DNA of 64,000 bases, taken from Rhizobium sp. JAB6 (GTDB lineage: Bacteria; Pseudomonadota; Alphaproteobacteria; Rhizobiales; Rhizobiaceae). The stretch spans positions 310,001 through 374,000 of the forward strand of contig NZ_PYJQ01000009.1 of NCBI RefSeq assembly GCF_003024605.1, written 5' to 3'. The translations under genes were made by a program, and so were the position numbers. This document shows positions 26,130 through 35,022 of the stretch, one piece after another (within the stretch, counting starts at the first letter, position 1; each line of letters begins with the position of its first letter). Under the pieces are notes generated by a model. The model searched no databases and had not been told where the DNA came from. It saw only the letters and a program-made list of their open reading frames with translations.

Positions 26130-26832
26130 AGTCCGCAAGAGCTTCGGCACGAACGAAGTCCTGAAGGGCATCAACCTCGATGTCGAGCCCGGCGAAGTCA
26201 TCGCCATCATCGGCAAGAGCGGTTCGGGAAAATCGACGCTGCTGCGCTGCATCAACGGGCTGGAGACGATCAATGACGGCTCGATCTCCGTCGCAGGCGC
26301 GCAGCTCCTGCCCGACGACCTGCATCTGAAGGCGCTCCGGCTGAAAGTCGGCATGATTTTCCAGCAATTCAATCTCTTCCCGCATCTGAGCGCGGGACGC
26401 AACGTCATGCTCTCGCAGATGGTCGTCAAGAAGACCGCCAAGGCCGAAGCCGAGGCCATGGCACGGCGCATGCTCGACCGTGTCGGCCTTGGGCACAAGT
26501 TCGACGCCTATCCGGATGAACTCTCCGGCGGCCAGCAGCAGCGCGTCGCCATCGCGAGAGCGCTCGCTATGCAGCCGATCGCACTTCTCTGCGACGAAAT
26601 CACCTCCGCGCTGGATCCGGAGCTGGTGACCGATGTTCTCGCGGTCGTGCGCGAGCTGGCAAGCGAAGGCATGACGCTGCTGATGGTCACCCATGAGATG
26701 AAATTCGCCCGCGACGTCTGCTCGCGCGTCGTCTTCATGCATCAGGGGCGAGTGCACGAAATCGGCCCCCCCGGCGAAGTCTTTGCCAATCCACAAACGC
26801 CCGAACTCAAGCAGTTCCTCGGTCTGCATTGA
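26107..26832 (+). CDS. Amino-acid ABC transporter ATP-binding protein
   Basis: The 241-residue ATPase has Walker A GKSGSGKST (residues 36-44), Q-loop FQQFNLFPHLS, signature LSGGQQQR, Walker B ALLCDEITSALDP and the H-loop VTHEMKFA. It belongs to the GlnQ/HisP group for polar amino-acid uptake. GAGAGGAAGC upstream of the ATG serves as the ribosome-binding site inside the permease gene. Confidence 0.94.
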   Translation: MSLIEITEVRKSFGTNEVLKGINLDVEPGEVIAIIGKSGSGKSTLLRCINGLETINDGSISVAGAQLLPDDLHLKALRLKVGMIFQQFNLFPHLSAGRNVMLSQMVVKKTAKAEAEAMARRMLDRVGLGHKFDAYPDELSGGQQQRVAIARALAMQPIALLCDEITSALDPELVTDVLAVVRELASEGMTLLMVTHEMKFARDVCSRVVFMHQGRVHEIGPPGEVFANPQTPELKQFLGLH

Positions 26833-26848
26833 GAGCCGGCAAGCTCGG

Positions 26849-27748
26849 CTAAGCAGTTCTCTGAACCATAGTGTTCCAGGCACCCGGGGCAATGCCGAAC
26901 GCCTTCTTGAAATGCCGGGTGAGATGGCTTTGATCTGCAAACCCAGTTGCGGCGGCCACCTCCGCGATCGGCTCTCCCGCGCCGATCATCGCCTTTGCCC
27001 GCTGCAGCCGACGCATCAGCAGGAACCGGTGCGGGCTTGTTGCAAAGGCGGCACGGAAATGCCGCGCAAGCGCAAAGCGATCGAGACCGGTGATGCGCTC
27101 CAGTTCCTGCGAGCGCACACCCCGTGTGACATGCGCTTCGAGATAGTCCCGTGCAGCCTTCACCTGCCCCCAGGCAATGCTGCCCAAAGGCCGTTGCGGC
27201 AGACGGGCATGCTGGAGGAGACCGCCGGTAAGGCGGGAGACGAAATCGTCGACGAAGAGTTCATCCAACTCGCGATCGAGCTCGCCGAGCGCTGCCAGCA
27301 GTAGACCCGCAAGCCCATCATCCCTGACGATCGGATCATCAACGAAAGGCAGGCCGATACGCGCCACTTCCAGGCATTGAAACATTACCGATGGCTCCAG
27401 ATAGAGCATGCGATAGACGAGCCCGTCCTCGGTCGCGGCCCCGCCGTCATGCAGTTCGTCCGGATGAAGAATGATGACCCGCCCCGGCAGGCTGTAGCGC
27501 TGTTCGCCGCGATAACGGAATGTCTGCACGCCGCGCATGGTGACGCCAAGCGCATAGGTATCGTGCCGATGCAGCTGGAAGGCATCGCCGCGAAACTGCG
27601 CCTGAATGCGTTCGATGCCCGGATAGGCCGGTGCGGAAAGGATACGATTGCTCTCCGGCGCCACGCACAAACGTTCAAGACCTTCGAAGATCTGTCCTGT
27701 TACATCCTCGTGCAACGTCCCATTTCCAGACTGCATGAAAGTAACCAT
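26849..27748 (-). CDS. AraC-family transcriptional regulator
   Basis: The 299-residue protein has an N-terminal cupin-like sensing domain (FQLHRHDTYALGVTMRGVQTF, HPDELHDGG) and a C-terminal double helix-turn-helix. The HTH sequences include RFALARHFRAAFATSPHRFLL and IAEVAAATGFADQSHLTRHFKKAFGIAPG. The fold resembles regulators of amino-acid exporters. It converges on the ABC transporter operon and is divergent from a DUF2000 gene with only two bases between the two starts. ATG 27736 is an alternative start that would leave 14 bases. Confidence 0.9.
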   Translation of the reverse strand: MVTFMQSGNGTLHEDVTGQIFEGLERLCVAPESNRILSAPAYPGIERIQAQFRGDAFQLHRHDTYALGVTMRGVQTFRYRGEQRYSLPGRVIILHPDELHDGGAATEDGLVYRMLYLEPSVMFQCLEVARIGLPFVDDPIVRDDGLAGLLLAALGELDRELDELFVDDFVSRLTGGLLQHARLPQRPLGSIAWGQVKAARDYLEAHVTRGVRSQELERITGLDRFALARHFRAAFATSPHRFLLMRRLQRAKAMIGAGEPIAEVAAATGFADQSHLTRHFKKAFGIAPGAWNTMVQRTA

Positions 27749-27750
27749 CG

Positions 27751-28158
27751 ATGTTCGATACCAAAATCGCGATCGTTCTGCGAAACGACCTTCAATCCTG
27801 GCAAAAGCTGAATGTGACGGCCTTCCTGTCGACAGGCATAGCCGGACAAAATCCCGATATCATCGGCGAAGCCTATCGCGATCGCACCGGCAACGTCTAC
27901 AACGCTTTGTCGATCCAGCCGATCATCGTGCTCTCGGCCGACAAGGAGAGCATCGCCGCCATCCACCGCCGCTCGCTGGAGCGTGGCGTCACGTCTTCCA
28001 TTTTCATCAAGGAAATGTTCTCAACCGGCCATGATGCGGCCAATCGCGCCGTCTTCGCCGAATTCGCGCCCGAGGACGCCAAGGTCGTGGGCATCGCCCT
28101 GCGCGCCGAGAAGAAAATCGTCGACAAGATCACCAAGGGAGCAAGCATGCATGCGTAA
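27751..28158 (+). CDS. DUF2000 family protein, 135 aa
   Basis: The protein starts MFDTKIAIVLRNDLQSWQKLNV and continues to IIGEAYRDRTGNVYNALSIQPIIVL, the DUF2000 signature. The fold is related to peptidyl-tRNA hydrolase 2, but no activity is established. Its gene lies back to back with the AraC regulator gene, which suggests it is that regulator's target. It ends at a terminator facing the OmpA-like gene. Confidence 0.85.
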   Translation: MFDTKIAIVLRNDLQSWQKLNVTAFLSTGIAGQNPDIIGEAYRDRTGNVYNALSIQPIIVLSADKESIAAIHRRSLERGVTSSIFIKEMFSTGHDAANRAVFAEFAPEDAKVVGIALRAEKKIVDKITKGASMHA

Positions 28159-28174
28159 CCATAGGCAGGAAGAA

Positions 28175-28204
28175 CGGCCGGATCACGAGACCCGGCCGCT
28201 TTTG
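28175..28204 (+). terminator. Terminator after DUF2000 gene
   Basis: CGGCCGG (28175-28181) pairs with CCGGCCG (28192-28198) and is followed by CTTTTG. It lies between convergent genes. Confidence 0.7.
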
Positions 28205-28215
28205 CTCGGAAAAAT

Positions 28216-28884
28216 TTAGCCGTTCTGGGTGATCGGTGCGATCTGGATCTCGACGCGGCGGTTCTGCGCGCGGCCAGCCTCGGTCGCATTCGTTGCAACC
28301 GGCTGCGACGGACCGAAGCCGATGGCCGACATGCGGCGCTGATCGATACCCTGGCTGCCGAGGTAGGACGCAACCGATCCGGCGCGGCGTTCGGACAGGT
28401 CCTGGTTATGCTGCAGGCTGCCGGTGGAATCCGTATGGCCATTGACGTCGATCAGCGTGCGATTGAACTTGCGCAGAACGATTGCGACGGAATTGAGCGT
28501 CGGGAAGAATTCCGGCTTGATTGCATCCTGGTCGACATCGAAGGTGATCGCCGACGGCATGTTCAGGATGATGCGGTCACCGACGCGGGTAACCGAAACG
28601 CCGGTGCCCTGCAGCTGTGCGCGCAGTTCGGATTCCTGCTGGTCCATATAATTGCCGATGCCCGCACCCGCGAGCGCACCGACGCCGGCGCCGATCAGCG
28701 CGGCATTGCGGCGCGAGGCCGGCGAATGGCCGATCAGAAGGCCTGCGACAGCGCCGACACCGGCGCCGATCGCTGCACCGCCGGCCGTATTGGAAACTTT
28801 CTGTTCACCCGTATAGGGGTCGGTGGTGGTGCATGCGTTCAAAAAGGCTGCCGCTAGGGCAAGAATGGCAATTTTCTTGATCAT
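28216..28884 (-). CDS. OmpA-family outer-membrane lipoprotein (YiaD-like)
   Basis: From ATG 28884 the protein has 222 residues. Its lipoprotein signal MIKKIAILALAAAFLNACTT has the lipobox LNAC. A Gly/Ala-rich glycine-zipper segment follows (GGAAIGAGVGAVAGLLIG, IGAGVGALAGAGIGNYMDQ). The C-terminal OmpA domain contains VDVNGHTDSTGSLQHNQDLSERRA, which binds peptidoglycan. It probably tethers the outer membrane to the wall. The long upstream extension of the frame has no coding character. Confidence 0.92.
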   Translation of the reverse strand: MIKKIAILALAAAFLNACTTTDPYTGEQKVSNTAGGAAIGAGVGAVAGLLIGHSPASRRNAALIGAGVGALAGAGIGNYMDQQESELRAQLQGTGVSVTRVGDRIILNMPSAITFDVDQDAIKPEFFPTLNSVAIVLRKFNRTLIDVNGHTDSTGSLQHNQDLSERRAGSVASYLGSQGIDQRRMSAIGFGPSQPVATNATEAGRAQNRRVEIQIAPITQNG

Positions 28885-29081
28885 AGAATCGTCGCTCTCC
28901 GGTTCGATGGCCGCAGCAGATATGAAGCATTGCGGCAATATCATGAAAAGAAATCTTATCCTGCTCCTTATCCCCTGTGCACACTGTGCGTGTGAAGCTT
29001 TGACGACACTGCTTCCTACCCAGATGGGCCGGCCGGCCATTCGTACGACCGCACTGCCTGATCCCGCCCGGCCTACCCGCA

Positions 29082-30095
29082 TCAGAGATTCTGGAAAAGC
29101 TGCAAAGTCGTGTTGTAGCTGGCATTGGCGATCGAGAGCGATTGCAGCCCGAGTTGTTGCTGGGCCTGCAGCGCCAGAACCTTGCTCGATTGCTGCTCCA
29201 TATCGGCATCGACAAGCTTCCCGACACCGCTGGTCAGGGAATCGCTCAGATTCTTGGCGAACTCGGTCTGCAGATTGATGCGCGATTCGAGGGAACCGAA
29301 GGCGGACCCGATCGTCTTGAGCTGGTTCAACATTCCCGTCACTGTGTTGACCATGTCGACGATGGCTCCATGGGTCGTATTTGCATCGAGCGAGACCTCC
29401 ACCTGGCCGCTCGTATTGCCATTCTTGCTGCTGACGAGCACATAATTCCTCGCAGCCCCGGCCTCGCTCGCGAAAGACGTCGACGTCAGCACGCCATATC
29501 CGCCGGAGCCGCTCGACTGGTCATCGATCAGATAACGCGCATCGGCTGAGGTGATCGGACCTGTCGTCGAGCTCACGCCGGCATAGCTCAACATGCCGAT
29601 CGAGACCGTCCCGTTGCTGCCGCGGATCAGCGAACCCGGCACTTCGTGCGGATCGGTGGGATCGGCTCCATCCCGCAGTACGGTCCAGTTGACGCCGTTG
29701 AAGGTAGCAGCCTCTCCGATGCTGCGAAGCTGCTGCTTGAGCTCGGTGATCTCGTCATTAAGCTTCGTCTTGTCGACGCTGGTCTCATAGGCGCCGACAA
29801 GCTTCGTTCTGATCTCGGTCACAACGTCGATTGCGCTGCCGACACCCGTGGAGGCGGTGCTGACGGTCGAGGCGGCGAGACCGAGCGCATCCTGAACCGA
29901 CGAAATCGCACCGATGTCGGTATGTGTCAAAGTCGAGATTTTCCAGTATGTAGCATTGTCTCTGGCCGTTTGGACCCGCAGGCCCGACGACATCTGTCGT
30001 TCGGCGTTGCCCAGTTTGGTCTGGGTGTCCCGCAGCACTTCCAGCGCTGTATTCGCGGAGGGACTGACCCTGATGAAGGTCGAAAAAATACTCAC
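29082..30095 (-). CDS. Divergent flagellin
   Basis: From GTG 30095 the protein has 337 residues. The N-terminal flagellin D0/D1 domain is clear (ANTALEVLRDTQTKLGNAER, QMSSGLRVQTARDNATYW, SSVQDALGLAASTVSTASTG). So is the C-terminal one (FGSLESRINLQTEFAKNLSD, LVDADMEQQSSKVLALQAQQQLGLQSLSIANAS in parts). The C-terminus ends TLQLFQNL. It is the filament subunit type exported by the flagellar apparatus. It stands alone, with no flagellar genes nearby, and the first ~12 residues differ from the usual rhizobial MTSILTNNSAM start. It may be a minor filament component. Confidence 0.85.
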   Translation of the reverse strand: MSIFSTFIRVSPSANTALEVLRDTQTKLGNAERQMSSGLRVQTARDNATYWKISTLTHTDIGAISSVQDALGLAASTVSTASTGVGSAIDVVTEIRTKLVGAYETSVDKTKLNDEITELKQQLRSIGEAATFNGVNWTVLRDGADPTDPHEVPGSLIRGSNGTVSIGMLSYAGVSSTTGPITSADARYLIDDQSSGSGGYGVLTSTSFASEAGAARNYVLVSSKNGNTSGQVEVSLDANTTHGAIVDMVNTVTGMLNQLKTIGSAFGSLESRINLQTEFAKNLSDSLTSGVGKLVDADMEQQSSKVLALQAQQQLGLQSLSIANASYNTTLQLFQNL

Positions 30096-30341
30096 GGCAC
30101 ATGAACTCCGGACGCAACGATACGCAACACATACAGGGAAACATCGGAACCTTTGCCGCGGGCGCTCATGCGCGCGGGCCGATCGCCTCGGCAAACGGGA
30201 GACAGGCAAAACAACACCTGCGCTCCGGCGGTTACATGTCGCCATGATTAGCAAACATGCTTAAAAAAGCGCTAAACGATACACCTGATTTACCATAAAT
30301 AAGCGCAACGCCCCCACCGGGCGCAACCTGTCCGTTCCGAT

Positions 30342-33300
30342 CTACTCCGCCACGCGAAGATTGGTGAGTTTCGCGCGCAGCGCCGCGTCCGACATTTCGT
30401 CATGCAGACGCTGCTCCTCATGCGTCTGCGGCTTCGCAAAGCGGGCGATCAGCAGATAGGCGACGGGCGTGATGTAGAGCGTAACCAGGGTCGCGAATCC
30501 AAGGCCGCCGACAATGACCCAGCCGAGTGCGACACGCGCTTCTGCGCCGGCCCCCTCGGCAAAGACAAGCGGCACGCCACCAAGAATGGTCGCAATCATC
30601 GTCATCATGACCGGGCGTAGACGCAGTGCGCAGGCCTTTTCGATCGCCTCGCGCACGCTTTCACCCTTGTCGCGAAGCTGATTGGCGAACTCGACGATCA
30701 GAATGCCGTTCTTGGCCATGACGCCGACAAGCAGCACAAGGCCGATCTGGCTGTAGATGTTGAGGCTCGATCCGGTGATGACGAGCGCAAAAACGGCACA
30801 GGCGAGACCGAGCGGCACGGTGAACATGATGATGACCGACGACAGCACGCTTTCGAACTGCGCGGCAAGAACCAGAAAGATGATGACGATGGCAAAACCG
30901 AAGGTCAGCGCCATGCCGGTGGAGTTTTCCTCCAGCGTCGCCGCTTCGGCAAGCGGCATCAGCCGCGAACCCGGCGGCAGGAGCGGTGTCGCGATCCGTG
31001 TGACCTCCTCGACCGCCTGCCCGAGCGACATGCCGTTCTTGAGCCCGGCCGTGATCGCGACGGACGCCAGCTGCTGCTCGCGGGTCAGCTGCGGCGCAAC
31101 CGCATTCTCCTTCAACGACGCAATGACCGACATCGGCACGATCATGCCGTCGCCGGTCTTCAGGAAGACGTTTTCGAGGTCCGTGGGATCATCGATCGGC
31201 CGCATGGTCGACGTCAAAAGCACCGGATAGGATTCTCCGGCGACGAATACGTCAACGACGGAGCGGCCCTCAAGCAGCGATTGCAACGCCACCGAAAGAC
31301 CTGAAATGTCGACCCCAAGGTCGGAAGCGCGCTCACGATCAATGGTGACGGAGACCTGGGCTTGCGTCGGCTCGTTGTTGAGGCGCGGCGTGTCGAATTG
31401 TCCGGTCTTATCCAGCTCCTGCACCAGCTTCAAAGCCGCCTCGGTCAGTGCCTCGTGATTGTTGCCGATGAGAGCCATCTGCACGCCGCTGCCGGCGCCA
31501 CGGATGCGCAGGCTGTTGGCCTGGATGACATTGCCGCGAAGAGCCGGCACGCCTTCCATGGCCCGGTTGATATCGGTGACGATGTCCTGCTGCGTGCGGT
31601 CACGCTCGCTCCAAGGCGCCAGCGTCAGTACCATGAAGCCGCTGTTCTTCTGGCTATTCATGCCAGAGATCGCGTAGATATTTCTTATGTCGCCGCTGTC
31701 CATCAATGGCTGCAGCCGCTCCTCAACGCGCTGGAGCTGGTCCTTTGTGTAATCGAGACCGGCGCCCTGCGGTGTGGTGAGGCGCAGCATGACCATCGCC
31801 CGGTCCTCGCTCGGCGTCAGTTCGCTCCTGACGTTTACGAACGCCAGGACGGCTCCAGCCGAAAACACGGCACAGAAGACGATGACGACGAAAGGCGCAT
31901 TGAGACAGGCCTTGAGCGTACGACGATAGAGACCGGAGAAAAGCTCGCCGAAACGCCCGAGTGCGCCATGCTCCTCGCGCATCTCCTTGGTCAGCATGCG
32001 CGAGGCAAGCATAGGGCACAGCGTCAGCGCTACGACCGATGAAAGGCCTACAGAGAAGGCAAGCACGAAGCCGAATTCGCGGAAGAGGCCGCCCACCTGC
32101 CCCGGCAGGAAGGACAGCGGAATGAACACGGCGGCAAGCGTTGCCGTCGTTGCGATGACCGCGAAAAAGACCTCACGCGTGCCAAGCACCGCGGCAGCAC
32201 GCGGCCCGATCTTTTCGGCCCGACGACGCACGATATTTTCGAGCACGACGATGGCATCGTCGACCACGAGGCCGGTCGCAAGCACGATCGCCAGCAGCGT
32301 CAGGATATTGACGGAGAATCCCACCATATAGAGCGCGGCAAGCGTGCCGATCAGCGCTACCGGCATGGTGACCACTGGGATCAGCGTTGCCCGCCAGTCG
32401 CGCAGGAAGAGATAGATAACTGCGGTGACGATCAATGCCGACAGGACGAGGGCCAGCACGACCTCGTGGATCGCTCCCTTAATGAATAGGGCATCATCGC
32501 TGGTGATGACAATGCGCGTGCCCTCGGGTAGCGATTTCGAAAGTTGCGCGACGACGGCCTTCACGCCTTCGGAAATATTCAGCGTGTTCGACTGCGCCTG
32601 ACGGATGATGCCGAGACCGACACCCTGCACGCCGTTCGAGCGCAATGCAGTCGTGCCGTCCCTCGGCCCGAGCGTCACGGTTGCGACATCGGAGAGCCGC
32701 ACGCGGTTCTTGATGATCAATCGCGAAAAATCCTCCGGCGTCTGCAACGCCGCGGTGGCGCGCACGACGATATCCTGGCGCGCGCTCTTCAACGATCCTG
32801 CCGGCACGTCGAGCGCCGCGGTCGCTAGCGCCGCCGTCAGATCGCCGATCGTCAGGCCGCGCCCGGCAAGAGCTGCCTGATCAACATCGATGCGGAAAAC
32901 CTTTTCCTGATCGCCATAGAGCTCGACATCGGCAACGCCCTCGACCGAAGCCAACCGGTCGGTGATTTCCTTGTCGACGAGCTGCGTCAGGTCGTCCATC
33001 GTCGACGTGCTCGAGGTGACGGCAAGCCGCATGATCGGCTGCGAATCCGAATCCGCCTTGACGATTTGCGGTGCATCCGCCTGATCCGGCAACTGTTCGG
33101 TGATACGACCGATCGCATCGCGGACATCGTTGGCGGCGACGGAAAGATCGGTCGCATCCGAAAACTCCAGCGTCACCCGGCTCTGACCGAAGGACGAGCT
33201 GGAGGAGACCGATTTCAGGCCGCTGACGCGGGAAACCGCCCCTTCGATGATCTTCGTCAGCTCCTGATCCACCGTCTGCGGCGAGGCGCCGTCGAACACG

Positions 33301-33497
33301 GTTCTGACCGTGACGACAGGTCGGTCGACGTCAGGCAATTCGCGCACCTCGACGCCGAAATAGGCGGCAAGGCCGGCGACGACCATCAGCGTGTTGAAGA
33401 CCAGCGCCAAGATCGGCCGGCGCACGAAGAGTGCGGTAAAGGATTGCTTGGCCGCCGCCGAGCCGGCATCCGTCATGTCATCGTCATCGGTCATCAT
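30342..33497 (-). CDS. RND multidrug efflux pump, inner-membrane transporter
   Basis: From ATG 33497 the protein has about 1051 residues, the usual size for AcrB/MexB-type HAE1 transporters. N-terminal FVRRPILALVFNTLMVVAGL, the porter loops, and two blocks of helices (VALVLSALIVTAVIYLFLRDWRATLIPV, VGLSSVVALTLCPMLASRML, ILIVEFANQLRDKG) are recognisable. It uses proton influx to expel drugs or other amphiphiles. Its start overlaps the stop of the membrane-fusion gene (ATGATGA), so the two are coupled. No outer-membrane channel gene is adjacent. Confidence 0.93.
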   Translation of the reverse strand: MMTDDDDMTDAGSAAAKQSFTALFVRRPILALVFNTLMVVAGLAAYFGVEVRELPDVDRPVVTVRTVFDGASPQTVDQELTKIIEGAVSRVSGLKSVSSSSSFGQSRVTLEFSDATDLSVAANDVRDAIGRITEQLPDQADAPQIVKADSDSQPIMRLAVTSSTSTMDDLTQLVDKEITDRLASVEGVADVELYGDQEKVFRIDVDQAALAGRGLTIGDLTAALATAALDVPAGSLKSARQDIVVRATAALQTPEDFSRLIIKNRVRLSDVATVTLGPRDGTTALRSNGVQGVGLGIIRQAQSNTLNISEGVKAVVAQLSKSLPEGTRIVITSDDALFIKGAIHEVVLALVLSALIVTAVIYLFLRDWRATLIPVVTMPVALIGTLAALYMVGFSVNILTLLAIVLATGLVVDDAIVVLENIVRRRAEKIGPRAAAVLGTREVFFAVIATTATLAAVFIPLSFLPGQVGGLFREFGFVLAFSVGLSSVVALTLCPMLASRMLTKEMREEHGALGRFGELFSGLYRRTLKACLNAPFVVIVFCAVFSAGAVLAFVNVRSELTPSEDRAMVMLRLTTPQGAGLDYTKDQLQRVEERLQPLMDSGDIRNIYAISGMNSQKNSGFMVLTLAPWSERDRTQQDIVTDINRAMEGVPALRGNVIQANSLRIRGAGSGVQMALIGNNHEALTEAALKLVQELDKTGQFDTPRLNNEPTQAQVSVTIDRERASDLGVDISGLSVALQSLLEGRSVVDVFVAGESYPVLLTSTMRPIDDPTDLENVFLKTGDGMIVPMSVIASLKENAVAPQLTREQQLASVAITAGLKNGMSLGQAVEEVTRIATPLLPPGSRLMPLAEAATLEENSTGMALTFGFAIVIIFLVLAAQFESVLSSVIIMFTVPLGLACAVFALVITGSSLNIYSQIGLVLLVGVMAKNGILIVEFANQLRDKGESVREAIEKACALRLRPVMMTMIATILGGVPLVFAEGAGAEARVALGWVIVGGLGFATLVTLYITPVAYLLIARFAKPQTHEEQRLHDEMSDAALRAKLTNLRVAE

Positions 33498-34660
33498 TGG
33501 GTGATGACCTCCTTGGCCTGGGCGACATCGCGGGCAAAGCGAACCTCGCCGCCTTCGGTCACGCGCTGCAGTCCTTCGACGACGATGAGATCGCCATTGC
33601 GGAGATCGCCGCGGACCAGCACCGCATCCGGATTGCGCTGCACGATACTGACGCGCACCTTCGAGGACCTGCCGTCGACGACGCGCCAGACATGCGCACC
33701 CGCTCCATCCCATTGGATGGCGAGCGGATCGACTGAGGGATAGGATTCGCCGGCAAAGCGCATGCCGACATTGAAGGACATGCCGGCGCGCAGAACGTCG
33801 GAGGCATTGTCGATGCGGGCGCGCACGCGCAGCGTCCGGCTCGCGCCGTCAACACGATTGTCAACTGCTTCCACAACGCCCGAAAAGGCTCGCCCCGGCA
33901 ACGCCACCGACGTCGCTTCCACCGGCTGGTCGACCTTGACGGTATTGGCGAAGCGTTCCGGCACCCAGTAGTCCACCAGGATTTCCGAGCGGTCGTCCAG
34001 CATCACGATATTGGTCGTCGTCGTCACATTGTCGCCGACGACCACGGGCACGATACCCACGATCCCGTCGATCGGTGCGACCACATCGCGGCGCTTCAGC
34101 GCCAGCTCGGCCGATTGCAGCGCCAACTTGGCGCCCTGCTCCACGATCTCCGCATCGAACACATCCATGCGCGAGACGGTAGATTTGATATTACGGTAGA
34201 GCTGGGATTTCTCGACGGCACTCTTCAGCGCCACCTCCGCCTGACCGCGAGCGATGATCTGCTCATCGTCATCGAGACGCGCCAGCACCTGCCCCTGCTT
34301 CACCCTATCGCCGGACTTGATGAGAATTTCCCGGATCGTGCCCGCCGCCTGCGGCATGACGACGACCGAGCGGATGGCGTCGCCAGTACCGATCGCGCTC
34401 AGGCGATCATTGACGATACCGCTGACCACGGGCTCAGTGACGACAAGCGGTATGTTCTGACCGCGCCGTCCGCCGAAACTTACCTTCGTCTCCGCTTTTC
34501 CGTCCGCCGCGCCATCGCCCGGAGCACTCCAGGCGACGACGGTCTCCGGAACGCCGACCTTCTGCAGCAAGCCCGCCGCACTTGGCATGAAGGCCACGAC
34601 AGCGGCTATGCCGGCTGCCAGCAAGAGAAAAGACAAGGAAAGCTGCTTCCAGGCGGTCAT
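33494..34660 (-). CDS. RND efflux membrane-fusion protein
   Basis: The 388-residue periplasmic adaptor has an N-terminal membrane anchor (LSFLLLAAGIAAVVAF). The biotinyl-lipoyl-like halves are VVMPQAAGTIREILIKSGDRVKQGQVLARLDD and VVAPIDGIVGIVPVVVGDNV, separated by an alpha-hairpin. A beta-barrel with RVRARIDNASDVLRAGMSFNV follows. It links the downstream RND pump to an outer-membrane channel encoded elsewhere. It is the first gene of a two-gene operon. Confidence 0.92.
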   Translation of the reverse strand: MTAWKQLSLSFLLLAAGIAAVVAFMPSAAGLLQKVGVPETVVAWSAPGDGAADGKAETKVSFGGRRGQNIPLVVTEPVVSGIVNDRLSAIGTGDAIRSVVVMPQAAGTIREILIKSGDRVKQGQVLARLDDDEQIIARGQAEVALKSAVEKSQLYRNIKSTVSRMDVFDAEIVEQGAKLALQSAELALKRRDVVAPIDGIVGIVPVVVGDNVTTTTNIVMLDDRSEILVDYWVPERFANTVKVDQPVEATSVALPGRAFSGVVEAVDNRVDGASRTLRVRARIDNASDVLRAGMSFNVGMRFAGESYPSVDPLAIQWDGAGAHVWRVVDGRSSKVRVSIVQRNPDAVLVRGDLRNGDLIVVEGLQRVTEGGEVRFARDVAQAKEVITQ

Positions 34661-35022
34661 GCACGTCTCCGGCTCATTGTGTCAGAGGCGATGAAATCGC
34701 GTCGTTGGTTTTAGTATGGCCCTACTCACCCAGCGCACTTATCGGGGCCAATCTCAGTTCGGGCGGCTCTATAACGCGAGATTGTGCCCGATTTGCTGCA
34801 ATATCGTGTTTTTGTACATATGCGGCAAGTTCTGCTGCAGATTATGACAAAGTTGTAATCTTGGCCCGGACAACGCCACGTTTTACCCGCCGAATTGGCC
34901 GATCCATTCCCACATGAAAAACAGCTCTCGATCGAGCATCATGCCCTGTGAATGTGCACTTTTTGTTCTAATTTCGGCCCGTTTCTTTTGCCTTTCGGGG
35001 TAGAATCATTACATTGGGCCGC
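34661..35022. other. Intergenic region between efflux operon and uvrD
   Basis: This 360-bp divergent region is relatively AT-rich near 34800-34860. It contains a palindromic CTGCTGCAG-type patch, but no complete promoter, hairpin terminator or coding frame I can support. Regulation of the efflux operon presumably acts here. Confidence 0.35.
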
